64,000 nucleotides of DNA, from contig JAEWHC010000004.1 in the NCBI GenBank assembly GCA_023387985.1, positions 1-64,000 of the forward strand, given 5' to 3'. A model generated the notes under the pieces. It was not told the DNA's origin. It did not search any database and saw nothing but the letters and a program-made list of their open reading frames with translations. Position 1 is the first letter of the stretch; each line of letters begins with the position of its first letter. Source of the stretch: Bacteroidota bacterium (lineage in GTDB: Bacteria; Bacteroidota; Bacteroidia; Chitinophagales; Chitinophagaceae). This document shows positions 18,549 to 26,711 of this stretch, piece by piece. The translations under genes were made by a program, and so were the position numbers.

Positions 18549-20369
18549 CTAAAATTCAGGCAGGTTGCTCACCAGGTCGGGCCTGTCTTCACCTGAAATA
18601 AAATGCTGCAATAATTGAACAGTTTGTTCTAATTGCTGCACCCTTGCCTCCAGGTCCGCTCCTTCTGCATCGGTTGGTCGTATTCCCTGATCAAATTGAT
18701 TTTCCAGGGGCTTATGTTCAAAAACATGTTTTTCAATTTCTTTGAACTCCTTGATTTCCTTTTCCTTGAATTCTTTGATCATTTCTTTGCGGATTTCCTT
18801 TTCCTTGGTGTCTTTCCTTTCCTTGATAAATTCTTTAGCCGATTCTTTTCTAAGTTCCTTCCTCACTTCCTTGGTTTCTTTTATGAGGGCCTTTCCGACA
18901 CTCAGGGAGGAAAAAGCTTCTTTAAGATCAGGTCGGTTTCCAATGCGTTGAGATGCCGGCCGGCCTGTGGTACCTTGTTGCGGGCTTCCTGTGGTTCGGA
19001 GTAAGTTTGTTGCCGTTGCCGGGGTTAACAATGCGCGGCTCCTGTTTTTCAACCTGCCCTGAATACATCCCAACGCTCCAACAACAATTGGAGAGGCACT
19101 GGAGGTACCGCTAAAGGTATCGGTATACCAAAAATCTTCATTCGGTCCGCCTTGCAGATCACCATATCCACAGGTAGTTACTTCCCTTCCCCAACCTTGC
19201 ACATCCACGCGGGCTCCATAATTGCTGAAGTCCAGGCGGCTTCTGTCCGTTCCATGATTTCTTCCATGGGTACCAGGCGGTGGCGCACCTGCACCCACCA
19301 CTATGGCACCGCTTTGTGGATTTGTCATTCTGAATGGATTTGTCCACGTACTCGGAAATCCTGCAGGCCGTGTATTGTAAAGTGCATCATCCAGATTCTC
19401 TGCACCGTTGCCAGCGGCTTCCACCACAATTACCCCTTTATTTACAGCATAGCGGATTGCCGCAAAATCATCAGGCCAAAATTCAACAGCAATATATCCC
19501 AACTGGTCGTCCCTGCCCTCATAATTGTGCCTGGGTCCCGGGCGGTGCAATTCAATCAGGATGATATCCCCTGCCCCTAATGAATCCGCTGCCTTGCGTA
19601 TTGCCCCGGCGCTTCCGCCAATGTTGCCAAAAATACTGATGGCACGTACATTGGCTTTAGGACAGATGCCTATAATTCCCTGGCCATTTTCATCACCACC
19701 AAATTCTCCAACCACAGCAGTTCCGTGGTTGCGCCATCTGATATCGGTACTTTGCGTACCACCAATTACCCCACCCTGGTTCTGCGTCAGGTCTTCGTGG
19801 GTGAAGCGCCATGCACCTTCTATGTCAATAATTTTAATGCCATCTCCTTTACCGCCTGGATGGGCATGCGCATAATGCGCATCAATTCCGGCCGGTGCCG
19901 CATTCAGGTAAATTTGCCGGCTGATATAATCCGGAGTTGCAGGCGGTGTAAAGTCTTGTGGATTCGGAGCTTCATTCTGCAACCCTTCATCAGGCATCAC
20001 CGGCGGTTCGGCAAATGGTTTTACATAAGCCGCCTCAACCGCATTGCTTTTAAGCAACTCTTTTGCGATCTGCTCTTTGTTGCCCGGAGTGTCCACCACA
20101 TAACAACTGGCCATTTCAACTCCGGTTTCCTCAGTTACACTTCTGGCCAGCTCATTATCGGCAATCCGCGACTCCGGTCCGAAAACGGGAACTACCGTTG
20201 CTTTGTGTTTTTTCAGAATCTGATTTACCACATCTACCGGTGTATCCTCAGATGGTGCGGCAAACCGCTCATTCATTCCAGTTACATTGAGAGCGGGTTG
20301 CATGAAAACGATCAATTCTCCATCGATCGGCTTGCCTGCTGCGGCAGGCGCTTTTTTGGTTTTTGCCAT
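18549..20369 (-). CDS. Subtilisin-like (S8) serine peptidase with Lys/Glu-rich C-terminal tail
   Basis: A 606-residue S8 peptidase. The triad is complete: Asp in IKIIDIEGAW, His in RNHGTAVVGEF, Ser in FSGTSSASP, with oxyanion Asn in VVEAAGNGAE. No signal peptide is visible (start MAKTKKAPAAAGKP), so it may act in the cytoplasm or leave by another route. Residues about 20-140 form a pro-domain-like region. Residues 493-546 are a highly charged helix, 31 of 54 residues Lys or Glu by my count, with recurring KEF units; a Leu/Gln coiled coil (LEARVQQLEQTVQLLQ) follows. It is the second gene of the operon with two ATP-grasp-type genes, 39 bases after the small acidic gene. Maturation of a modified peptide is a reasonable guess. 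Confidence 0.87.
   Translation of the reverse strand: MAKTKKAPAAAGKPIDGELIVFMQPALNVTGMNERFAAPSEDTPVDVVNQILKKHKATVVPVFGPESRIADNELARSVTEETGVEMASCYVVDTPGNKEQIAKELLKSNAVEAAYVKPFAEPPVMPDEGLQNEAPNPQDFTPPATPDYISRQIYLNAAPAGIDAHYAHAHPGGKGDGIKIIDIEGAWRFTHEDLTQNQGGVIGGTQSTDIRWRNHGTAVVGEFGGDENGQGIIGICPKANVRAISIFGNIGGSAGAIRKAADSLGAGDIILIELHRPGPRHNYEGRDDQLGYIAVEFWPDDFAAIRYAVNKGVIVVEAAGNGAENLDDALYNTRPAGFPSTWTNPFRMTNPQSGAIVVGAGAPPPGTHGRNHGTDRSRLDFSNYGARVDVQGWGREVTTCGYGDLQGGPNEDFWYTDTFSGTSSASPIVVGALGCIQGRLKNRSRALLTPATATNLLRTTGSPQQGTTGRPASQRIGNRPDLKEAFSSLSVGKALIKETKEVRKELRKESAKEFIKERKDTKEKEIRKEMIKEFKEKEIKEFKEIEKHVFEHKPLENQFDQGIRPTDAEGADLEARVQQLEQTVQLLQHFISGEDRPDLVSNLPEF
18732..18893 (-). repeat. Lys/Glu-rich repetitive coding tract in the S8 peptidase
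   Basis: Codons 493-546 of the peptidase encode irregular repeats of KE, KEF and RKE units. On the plus strand this appears as a long CTTTG/CTTCC/TTGAA pyrimidine-rich tract. The repeats are degenerate, so slippage alone does not explain them. It probably folds as a single charged helix. Confidence 0.7.
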
Positions 20370-20408
20370 TTCAGTAAAATTTATGAATAACGAAAAGTGT
20401 GTACGTGT

Positions 20409-20717
20409 TCAATTAACCGGCAGTTCATCTCCGGGTTTGGAATAAAACCCATCAAAGTACCTGGAATCTTCAATCTCCTTGGCCATGCGGTCAAGGTCAA
20501 CATGAACATCATCGGGGATCTGGAAATAAAAATGCCGCTTTAAATATTCATCATCCGTGTCACCAAACTGGGGTGCAAGTAAAATTTTTCCGGCTCGTAT
20601 CAGTTTGAAAATATACTGATCGCCGGTTACCTTTTCGCGAGGGATCTTTTCGGCTAAGTGAAATTCTTTCAGCAATTCAAGAAGATCATCAGCGACATCC
20701 GTATGGAATTTTTTCAA
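20409..20717 (-). CDS. Small acidic hypothetical protein
   Basis: A 102-residue protein that I do not recognise. The start codon is TTG; no ATG or GTG lies in frame upstream before a stop. The sequence is soluble and acidic, with a helical N-terminus (VADDLLELLKEFHLAEKI), a middle GKILLAPQFGDTDDEYLKRHFYF segment that looks like mixed α/β, and a loose end DSRYFDGFYSKPGDELPVN. It is the first gene of the operon with the S8 peptidase and the ATP-grasp pair, 39 bases before the peptidase. It could be a partner, regulator or even the modified substrate; nothing in the sequence decides. Confidence 0.62.
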   Translation of the reverse strand: MKKFHTDVADDLLELLKEFHLAEKIPREKVTGDQYIFKLIRAGKILLAPQFGDTDDEYLKRHFYFQIPDDVHVDLDRMAKEIEDSRYFDGFYSKPGDELPVN

Positions 20718-20964
20718 AGCAACTGGGTATTTCAGATAAGGGGAATAACAAATCAGGCTTAAAAATAATATGGCGGCTATGGTAATGTCAATAGGATAAA
20801 TAACATATTTTCAAGAAGCCTTATCTATTTGGTATCTTTTAACAAAGTGGCGTGTCTCAAATTGATGTCATATATCTCAACAATACCAATGCGGGAACGC
20901 GGGCTGTAATTACTTCTTTGGCAGGTCTTTTGCATTATGAGTGTTTAAGAAACATTGTCGGATT

Positions 20965-21744
20965 ATGAAAGCAATTTGGACAGGATCAATAGGATTCGGA
21001 CTGGTAAACATTCCTGTAAAACTCTACAGCGCAACTGAAGACAGCAGCATTGACCTGGATATGCTTGACAGCAAGGATCACAGCAGGATACTGTTCAAGC
21101 GGGTAAATGCCGAAACAGGAAAAGAGGTAGCATGGGAGAACATTGTGAAAGCGTATAATTATGATGGAAACTACATCATATTGGATAATGCCGATTTTGA
21201 AGTTGCAAACCCTGAAAAATCTAAGGTCATAGCAATTGAACGTTTCGTAGATCTTAAAGAAATTGAGTCAGTTTATTACGAATCGCCATATTACCTGGAG
21301 CCGCAGAAAAACGCGGAAAGTGCATATGCACTTCTGATGGAAGCCATGAAAAAAACAGGTAAAGCCGGTTTAGGTTCTTTTGTTATGCGCACGAAAGAAT
21401 CACTGGGGATTTTAAAGCCTTATGAAGATGTGATCATTTTTCAACGGATCCGTTATGCCCAGGAGATCCGGGATTCCTCAGAGATCAAGGTTCCGAAAAA
21501 GCAGATAAAGCCCGCCGAAATGAAAATGGCCGTTTCCCTGATCGAGTCAATGGCTGACGACTTTAAAATAGAAGAATTTGAAGACCAATATTCGTCATCC
21601 CTGATGAAAGTTATTGAAGAAAAAGCTAAAGGGAAAAAAGGCAAACCTGTCGCTAAAAAAGTAGTTCATACCAAGACGGCCGATCTCATGGAACAATTGA
21701 AAGCCAGCCTGGCTGTCAAGAATAAAAAAGCAAAAGCATCCTGA
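20965..21744 (+). CDS. ku: Ku protein, bacterial non-homologous end joining
   Basis: This 259-residue protein is the bacterial Ku homodimer subunit, which binds double-strand DNA ends and recruits LigD. The N-terminus MKAIWTGSIGFGLVNIPVKL is diagnostic, followed by the conserved HSRILFKRVNAETGKEV and YYLEPQKNAESAYALL. A Lys-rich tail (KAKGKKGKPVAKKV and the last residues) fits the extended C-terminus of bacterial Ku. I start at the ATG at 20965; an in-frame GTG at 20941 would add eight residues. Its stop codon overlaps the start of the LigD gene by one base, so the two are translationally coupled. Confidence 0.95.
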   Translation: MKAIWTGSIGFGLVNIPVKLYSATEDSSIDLDMLDSKDHSRILFKRVNAETGKEVAWENIVKAYNYDGNYIILDNADFEVANPEKSKVIAIERFVDLKEIESVYYESPYYLEPQKNAESAYALLMEAMKKTGKAGLGSFVMRTKESLGILKPYEDVIIFQRIRYAQEIRDSSEIKVPKKQIKPAEMKMAVSLIESMADDFKIEEFEDQYSSSLMKVIEEKAKGKKGKPVAKKVVHTKTADLMEQLKASLAVKNKKAKAS

Positions 21745-23303
21745 TGGCTTCCTTAAAAACATACAGGGAAAAAAGGGATTTTACGAAAACCAGAGAACCG
21801 TCAGGAAAAATTCAAAAAGGCGGAACATCATTGATTTTTGTAGTACAACGCCATGCGGCCAGGAACCTTCATTATGATCTGCGGCTCGAATTGGATGGCG
21901 TGCTTAAAAGCTGGGAAATACCCAAAGGTCCTTCCCTGCATCCTGCCGATAAAAGGCTGGCCATGATGACCGAAGACCATCCGTACGCATATAAAGATTT
22001 CGAGGGCACCATACCGGAAGGAGAATATGGTGCCGGTGAGATGGAGATCTGGGATTCGGGAACTTACGAACCGCTGGAAAAACCTTCAAGAGGAAAAGGG
22101 GAAAAGCAACTTCGCAATCAACTTGATAATGGATCAATGAAAATTGTTCTTCACGGAAAAAAACTTAAAGGAGAATTTGCACTGGTGAAGATCAAAAATG
22201 CATCAGATAATGCCTGGCTGCTTATCAAGCATAAAGATGAATTTGCCGTCAGCGAAAATTACAATGCGGAGGCATACACGCCACAGCGTTCAGCAGTAAC
22301 CCGGAATTTGAAACGGCGTGCCGCTAACAAATCCAAAAACGGGTTAGAAAATAATCAACAACGGGAAACGACCCTGAAAAAGGGTAAGTCGGTGGGTAGT
22401 ACAAAGACACAAACCCTAAAAATGTCGAAAATTGTACAGGAGCTAATCTCCAGCCCGGATAAAGTTTATTGGCCGGATGAAGGATACACAAAAGCGGACC
22501 TGCTCAATTACTACGACAGTGTTTCAAAATACATTTTGCCCTATCTTAAGGGTCGGCCTCAAAGCCTGAACCGGTTTCCTGACGGAATTACCGGCAAGAG
22601 CTTTTACCAGAAAGATGCGCCCGGCCATATACCGGACTGGATAGAGACCGTTCCCGTGCATGCTGAATCCACAAATGAAATGATTGATTATATCCTGGTA
22701 AACGAAAAACGGAGCCTGCTTTACCTGGCAAACCTGGGTTGCATTGAGATGAACCCCTGGTCAAGCCACCTGCCGCAACTGGAATACCCGGATTACCTCG
22801 TTATGGATATTGATCCGTCTGACCAGAATGATTTTGATGATGTGATTGAAGTTTCCCTGGCATTGAAAGACATTCTGGATGAATTCCAAATCCAAGGCTA
22901 CCCAAAAACCTCCGGCTCAACCGGTATGCATATTTTCATTCCAATGGGCGGAAAATACGATTATGACCTGGTAAAAACCTTTGCCCAGTTATTGGCACAG
23001 AAAACCATTGAGCTTCTGCCCGATCTTACCACAATAACCCGAAGTTTAAGCAAAAGGGATAAAAACAAGATCTATGTAGATTACCTGCAGAACCGGAAAG
23101 GCCAGACGGTGGCAAGTGCATACAGTGTCAGACCAAAGCCCGGTGCTACAGTTTCTATGCCGCTAACCTGGGAAGAAGTAAAACCGGGATTGTCTCCACG
23201 TGAATTTACGATAGAAAATGCATTGGCACGCCTTGAAGAGAAAGGCGACCTTTTTGCGCCTGTTTTAAGAAAAGGCGTGAATCTGAATAAAATATTGAAG
23301 TAA
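21744..23303 (+). CDS. ligD: LigD-type protein with phosphoesterase and polymerase domains, no ligase domain
   Basis: A 519-residue NHEJ enzyme. Residues about 1-175 are the 3'-phosphoesterase domain (QRHAARNLHYDLRLELDG with catalytic His/His/Asp, then EGEYGAGEMEIWDSGTYE). A Lys/Gln-rich linker spans about 176-235. Residues about 236-519 are the LigD polymerase/primase domain (DKVYWPDEGYTKADL, the metal aspartates in VMDIDPSD, TSGSTGMHIFIPM, IYVDYLQN). The ATP-dependent ligase domain that usually sits with them is missing: no KxDG-type active-site motif is present and the length is about 300 residues short of a full LigD. End sealing must come from another ligase. It is coupled to ku by a one-base overlap. 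Confidence 0.92.
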   Translation: MASLKTYREKRDFTKTREPSGKIQKGGTSLIFVVQRHAARNLHYDLRLELDGVLKSWEIPKGPSLHPADKRLAMMTEDHPYAYKDFEGTIPEGEYGAGEMEIWDSGTYEPLEKPSRGKGEKQLRNQLDNGSMKIVLHGKKLKGEFALVKIKNASDNAWLLIKHKDEFAVSENYNAEAYTPQRSAVTRNLKRRAANKSKNGLENNQQRETTLKKGKSVGSTKTQTLKMSKIVQELISSPDKVYWPDEGYTKADLLNYYDSVSKYILPYLKGRPQSLNRFPDGITGKSFYQKDAPGHIPDWIETVPVHAESTNEMIDYILVNEKRSLLYLANLGCIEMNPWSSHLPQLEYPDYLVMDIDPSDQNDFDDVIEVSLALKDILDEFQIQGYPKTSGSTGMHIFIPMGGKYDYDLVKTFAQLLAQKTIELLPDLTTITRSLSKRDKNKIYVDYLQNRKGQTVASAYSVRPKPGATVSMPLTWEEVKPGLSPREFTIENALARLEEKGDLFAPVLRKGVNLNKILK

Positions 23304-23342
23304 TATCAGAACAGAAAAGATAGCACTGCAGGGTGGAAACTT

Positions 23343-23897
23343 TTATTGCAGCATACTGCGGATGGCTTCCACCTGGTCCAGGTACTGCTTCAGAGCCGGC
23401 AATTGTGCGGAGGCCCATGCTTTTAGGGCATCATCCTTTCCATTATTAGCCTGATTTTCAAATAAAGGCATGTCTTTCTTCAATTCAGTACTGAGTATGG
23501 AGAGGTATTTTCGTTCAAAATCAGCTCCTGCCAACGCATTCAGGCTATCGAGGTGGTGTTGCAAATTGTTATTGATGCCGGAAGGAATATGGAGTTGCAA
23601 GCGCCTGGCAATGGAATCAAGCTGAGCCTGGCTGTCCCGTTGCTGAGCCATCAGCCTCGTGGCAATGCCTTTTACAGTTCGCGATGCCGCTTTGGCTACT
23701 ACCACTTCCACTAAAGTTTTATCCCGCTGAATACCTGCAGCGGCAACTTCTACAAACGCGGCATCATCTGTTGCTGGTGTTGGAGCAGCAGGAGTTTCCA
23801 CCCCGGTGCTTTCAACTGTCGCAGTTGCTTCCGGCGCATTTGTGCACCCCGTTGCCAATAGAGAAAGGCAAATAAATGCCTGGATAATCATTTTCAT
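23343..23897 (-). CDS. DUF4142 lipoprotein
   Basis: A 184-residue lipoprotein: MKMIIQAFICLSLLATGC is a signal with lipobox LATGC. A low-complexity Ala/Thr/Pro/Glu linker (about residues 19-45) leads to a four-helix, ferritin-like DUF4142 domain with the pattern LMAQQRDSQAQLDSIARRL and GADFERKYLSILSTELKKDM. DUF4142 proteins are envelope proteins of unclear function, often stress-linked. The start was placed at the ATG with complement ending at 23897 so that the signal comes first. A second DUF4142 gene lies 0.7 kb away on the same strand, with a CinA-family gene between. Confidence 0.87.
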   Translation of the reverse strand: MKMIIQAFICLSLLATGCTNAPEATATVESTGVETPAAPTPATDDAAFVEVAAAGIQRDKTLVEVVVAKAASRTVKGIATRLMAQQRDSQAQLDSIARRLQLHIPSGINNNLQHHLDSLNALAGADFERKYLSILSTELKKDMPLFENQANNGKDDALKAWASAQLPALKQYLDQVEAIRSMLQ

Positions 23898-24012
23898 TTT
23901 TCCTGGTTTTGTGTGCGCAAATATAGGTTTAGCTAATACCTCAATTACCGGAAAACCATTGGTCTTTGAAACTTTCTGCTTTAAAATGCTCAAAGCCGGA
24001 TTGGCGATCTGC

Positions 24013-24540
24013 TTATTTTTTCGAAGCCAGGTGCCTGGAAAGTTTTTTCAAAACTTCATTTACAAAATGCATTTGGGTTTCCAAACCTTCTTCGGTTTTT
24101 CTCGCATTGATTCGGGATGAAAATATAAGTTTGGAATCCCTAACACATGCGGCGAAGGCATACAATTGATCTACCCCTTTTTCAGGAACTTTTGATGCAT
24201 AACCCGTTATAGCAATTCCATAGCAGGAGCCGAAAAGTTCTGCAACGCCAAAAGCCATTTCTTCAGCCGTTTGCCTGGAAACAGAATCGCAGGATTCAGC
24301 ATGTATGGAATTGATATTCAGGTGCCTGGCCTTCTGACCAAGATTGTAAGCCGTAATCCCACCATGAAAAAACATCGACGCGTCTTTTACCTGCGTGAAG
24401 GATGCCTGGACCAATCCGGCAGTCACGCTTTCCGCCACTGCAAGCGTTGCCTTGCTATTTATCATGGTGTTTTTTATTTTATCGAGCAATGTGCAGTTGG
24501 CTTGTAGCATATACAATTTTCGAATTTTTTGCTTTGCCAT
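24013..24540 (-). CDS. CinA-family C-terminal domain protein, nicotinamide-nucleotide amidase type
   Basis: A 175-residue stand-alone CinA C-terminal domain (PncC type). The family deamidates nicotinamide mononucleotide to nicotinate mononucleotide for NAD recycling. Motifs: ATLAVAESVTAGLV, then SMFFHGGITAYNLGQKARHL, SRQTAEEMAFGVAELF and YGIAITGYAS. The ten residues before the second Met (MLQANC) may not be translated. Length fits the single-domain form. It sits between the two DUF4142 genes on the same strand; a link in function is not known. Confidence 0.85.
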   Translation of the reverse strand: MAKQKIRKLYMLQANCTLLDKIKNTMINSKATLAVAESVTAGLVQASFTQVKDASMFFHGGITAYNLGQKARHLNINSIHAESCDSVSRQTAEEMAFGVAELFGSCYGIAITGYASKVPEKGVDQLYAFAACVRDSKLIFSSRINARKTEEGLETQMHFVNEVLKKLSRHLASKK

Positions 24541-24542
24541 AT

Positions 24543-24578
24543 AAAAAATGTGCTACCTGAAAAGGCAACACATTTTTT
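24543..24578 (-). terminator. Rho-independent terminator after the upstream DUF4142 gene
   Basis: AAAAAATGTG at 24543-24552 pairs perfectly with CACATTTTTT at 24569-24578, and CCT/AGG can extend the stem across an internal loop. Read on the minus strand, the stem ends in a T-run. It lies between the DUF4142 gene (ending at 24596) and the CinA-family start. Confidence 0.7.
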
Positions 24579-24595
24579 CACAGTTTAAGACAAAA

Positions 24596-25147
24596 TTATT
24601 TTATGGCATCCTTGATCCGTTCTGCCTCGGCCAGGTGTTTTTGCAGCACAGCCACTTTATTTGATGCCCATTGCTTCAAATCGGCATCATTACCATTTTG
24701 CGCCTGTTTTTCAAATTCCCGGATGTCTTCTTTATGGTCCTCGACCATAAAAGCCATATATTCCTTATCAAACTCCGCACCATTCAGTTTCGTAAGATCA
24801 TCCACTTTCTTTTGTTTGCTTTCACTCAGTGCGGCAGGCAGGGTAATGTTTTTTTGCATTGCCAGGGCTTTTAGTTCCTCATTGCCATTGCTATGGTCCG
24901 TAACCATCATTGCGGCAAATTCTTTCACCATGGGTGAAGCGGCATTTTTTGCGGCAAGTTCACCCAGCGTTACCTCCAACATACCGCCGTCCGCTGCATC
25001 AACAGCAAATTCTGCATCATCTTCAAGATCGGTTTTTTGAAGAACCGCCTCATTTGTTTCTTCGGCGGCCTCCTTGCTGTCATCAGGTTGATTGTTACAT
25101 GCCAACATAAATGCACAACAACCAATCAATAGGAATATCTTTTTCAT
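24596..25147 (-). CDS. DUF4142 lipoprotein (second copy)
   Basis: A 183-residue lipoprotein: MKKIFLLIGCCAFMLAC is a signal with lipobox FMLAC. An acidic linker with DDSKEAAEETNEAV and DLEDDAEFAVDAADGG precedes the DUF4142 four-helix domain, which shows AAMMVTDHSNGNEELKALA, LNGAEFDKEYMAFMVEDHKE and the end QKHLAEAERIKDAI. The His residues in TDHS and VEDHKE are at the places where this ferritin-like fold could hold a metal, which is inference. The start is the ATG with complement ending at 25147. A strong terminator follows, so it is probably its own transcription unit. Confidence 0.88.
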   Translation of the reverse strand: MKKIFLLIGCCAFMLACNNQPDDSKEAAEETNEAVLQKTDLEDDAEFAVDAADGGMLEVTLGELAAKNAASPMVKEFAAMMVTDHSNGNEELKALAMQKNITLPAALSESKQKKVDDLTKLNGAEFDKEYMAFMVEDHKEDIREFEKQAQNGNDADLKQWASNKVAVLQKHLAEAERIKDAIK

Positions 25148-25363
25148 AATAAAATTTTTAGGTTTAGATTTTAGGTTCACACCGTTAACGTCCAAAATTC
25201 GAGCCAGAAATCATGTACTGCCAAAAAAACTGATGCGTAAATTATTGATAATCTAAGAGTTATTATTTAGACTCGTTGAAGTACTTTAATTAACCTCTTG
25301 CTGATTAATCGCCAGTATTCACCAATCCTCCCCGCAACCAGGGAAACGAAATAAAGTCTAAGA

Positions 25364-25918
25364 TCACCTCAATTGCTCCAAACCCTCATAAACAACCTGC
25401 AAAGCCCAATCTCTTAACGTGGTGTTGCCTTTATCCAATTTGCCCAGGATTTGCCTGTTTTCTTTTAAAAAAACCACAGCAAACTCCGGATCTTCCACAA
25501 CAATCTCCGGCGTATTGTCGATAATATCTGCATACTTAATGGTTTGAGATTCCGGTGCAGTTTTCACCAGCCGGTTCAGTTCTTTTTCCTTGCGTGCACG
25601 CCTGTTCAAGTGAGGAAAATTTTTTTTCGTATAAATATTGGTGAGATCATCAACGAATTGAAGGGTCCTGTCCACTTCGCCTGTTTTCATTAAAGGCAGT
25701 AAAAAGTCGCGGATTTCTTTCTTACCAGTTTTTGTATCTTCCAATACATCATGCAACAGCGCTGCGGCAAGTATGCTAACATCATTGGATACCTCGCTGC
25801 AAATTTTCATAACCCGTACGGGATGCACTATGTAACGGTCGGGTGCATATTTGCGCATCTGGTCTCCATGTGCCCTATCTGTAAAATCAATGATTTTATT
25901 TAAAATTTCCTCCGCCAT
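25364..25918 (-). CDS. HD-domain pyrophosphohydrolase, MESH1/SpoT-hydrolase-like
   Basis: A 184-residue stand-alone HD phosphohydrolase resembling the hydrolase half of RelA/SpoT (MESH1-like small alarmone hydrolases). The metal-binding pattern is present: His in YIVHPVRVM, HD in LLHDVLEDT with the adjacent ED, and KYADIIDN. There is no synthetase, TGS or ACT domain. It probably cleaves the 3'-pyrophosphate of (p)ppGpp or a related nucleotide in the cytoplasm. It stands alone, divergent from the copper-binding protein gene. The substrate is inferred from family resemblance. Confidence 0.8.
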   Translation of the reverse strand: MAEEILNKIIDFTDRAHGDQMRKYAPDRYIVHPVRVMKICSEVSNDVSILAAALLHDVLEDTKTGKKEIRDFLLPLMKTGEVDRTLQFVDDLTNIYTKKNFPHLNRRARKEKELNRLVKTAPESQTIKYADIIDNTPEIVVEDPEFAVVFLKENRQILGKLDKGNTTLRDWALQVVYEGLEQLR

Positions 25919-26043
25919 ACAAAATTCGTTCTTCTTGTTTTTATCAGAAATAATCCTGCCAAAAAAGGGCAGTCATCAAAATGCTATCGGGCAAGATTCT
26001 TGATTATAAAATGTTGAAATTCCTAACCTCAAAACAGAAACTC

Positions 26044-26382
26044 ATGGCCCACAAAGAAAACCACGATCTCCTTGCTGCATTGAATGATTGCATTGCTGCG
26101 TGTCATCATTGCGCCTATGCCTGTCTCGATGAACCCGATGTGAAAATGATGGTCGCCTGCATTAAAACAGATTTAGATTGTGCCGAAGTTTGCTCACTTA
26201 TCGCCCGCCTTACGGCCCGAGGTACGGTACATGCAAAAGATTTTTTTGACGACTGCATTAGAATATGTGAAGCCTGTGCCGAAGAATGTGACAAACACGC
26301 ACAACACATGGAGCATTGCCGTGAGTGTGCCGAGGCATGCCGCAAATGCGCCGCAGCCTGCCGTACAGCAGCAAGATTATGA
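26044..26382 (+). CDS. Cys-rich four-helix-bundle copper-binding protein (DUF326 type)
   Basis: A 112-residue cytoplasmic protein, starting MAHKENHDLLAALNDCIAAC. Cys pairs are spaced along helices as CxxxC and CxxC (DCIAACHHCAYAC, ACIKTDLDCAEVC, CIRICEACAEEC, HCRECAEACRKCAAAC). This is the layout of the DUF326/Csp four-helix bundles, which store many Cu(I) ions in the core of the bundle. I start at the ATG at 26044 because the 21 upstream residues are not family-like. No signal peptide is visible, so it is a Csp3-like cytosolic form. No copper ATPase or regulator is nearby. Confidence 0.9.
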   Translation: MAHKENHDLLAALNDCIAACHHCAYACLDEPDVKMMVACIKTDLDCAEVCSLIARLTARGTVHAKDFFDDCIRICEACAEECDKHAQHMEHCRECAEACRKCAAACRTAARL

Positions 26383-26711
26383 TCGGATGGAAATAACCTG
26401 TTGCTACCGTACCATCTCATCCCGAACAGATCAAATTCTTTTTTGAGCGGGACGATCATTTAAATTTTACAAGTTCATTAAGATTCATGATTCAATCGCT
26501 GCGATAAGCAACAATCAGATCATTGGTGACACTGTGGGAACTAGGTTCCTGAACCAGTTTAAAAAGATTGAACCGCCAAAATGTTTTTTTAATGAGGTCT
26601 TCCCAAACCACGTTGCCTGTTTACACGTTTTCGCGGGAACGGAAGCCATAATTAAATAACATAAAAACGCCTCGCAATCTATTGATTACAAGGCGTTTCT
26701 TTTGTTGACCG
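26383..26711. other. Intergenic stretch between copper-binding gene and tRNA-Lys
   Basis: About 330 bases without a credible gene. It contains a small hairpin at 26539-26559 (GGTTC/GAACC core with flanking AACT/AGTT and one bulged base) with no T-run, and the tRNA terminator at 26665-26698. Nothing else is recognisable. Confidence 0.5.
26665..26698 (-). terminator. Terminator of tRNA-Lys
   Basis: AAACGCCT at 26665-26672 pairs with AGGCGTTT at 26691-26698. On the minus strand the stem is followed by five T, and it lies 14 bases beyond the tRNA 3' end. Confidence 0.75.

Noticed and set aside
18633..19004. Phe/Leu-rich frame antisense to the Lys/Glu tract of the S8 peptidase
   Set aside because: It is the complement of the AAG/GAA-rich coding repeat, which gives CTT/TTC codons; it has no independent support.
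26539..26559. GGTTC/GAACC hairpin downstream of the copper-binding gene as a terminator
   Set aside because: The stem is short, bulged, and not followed by a T-run; it is kept only as a note in the intergenic entry.
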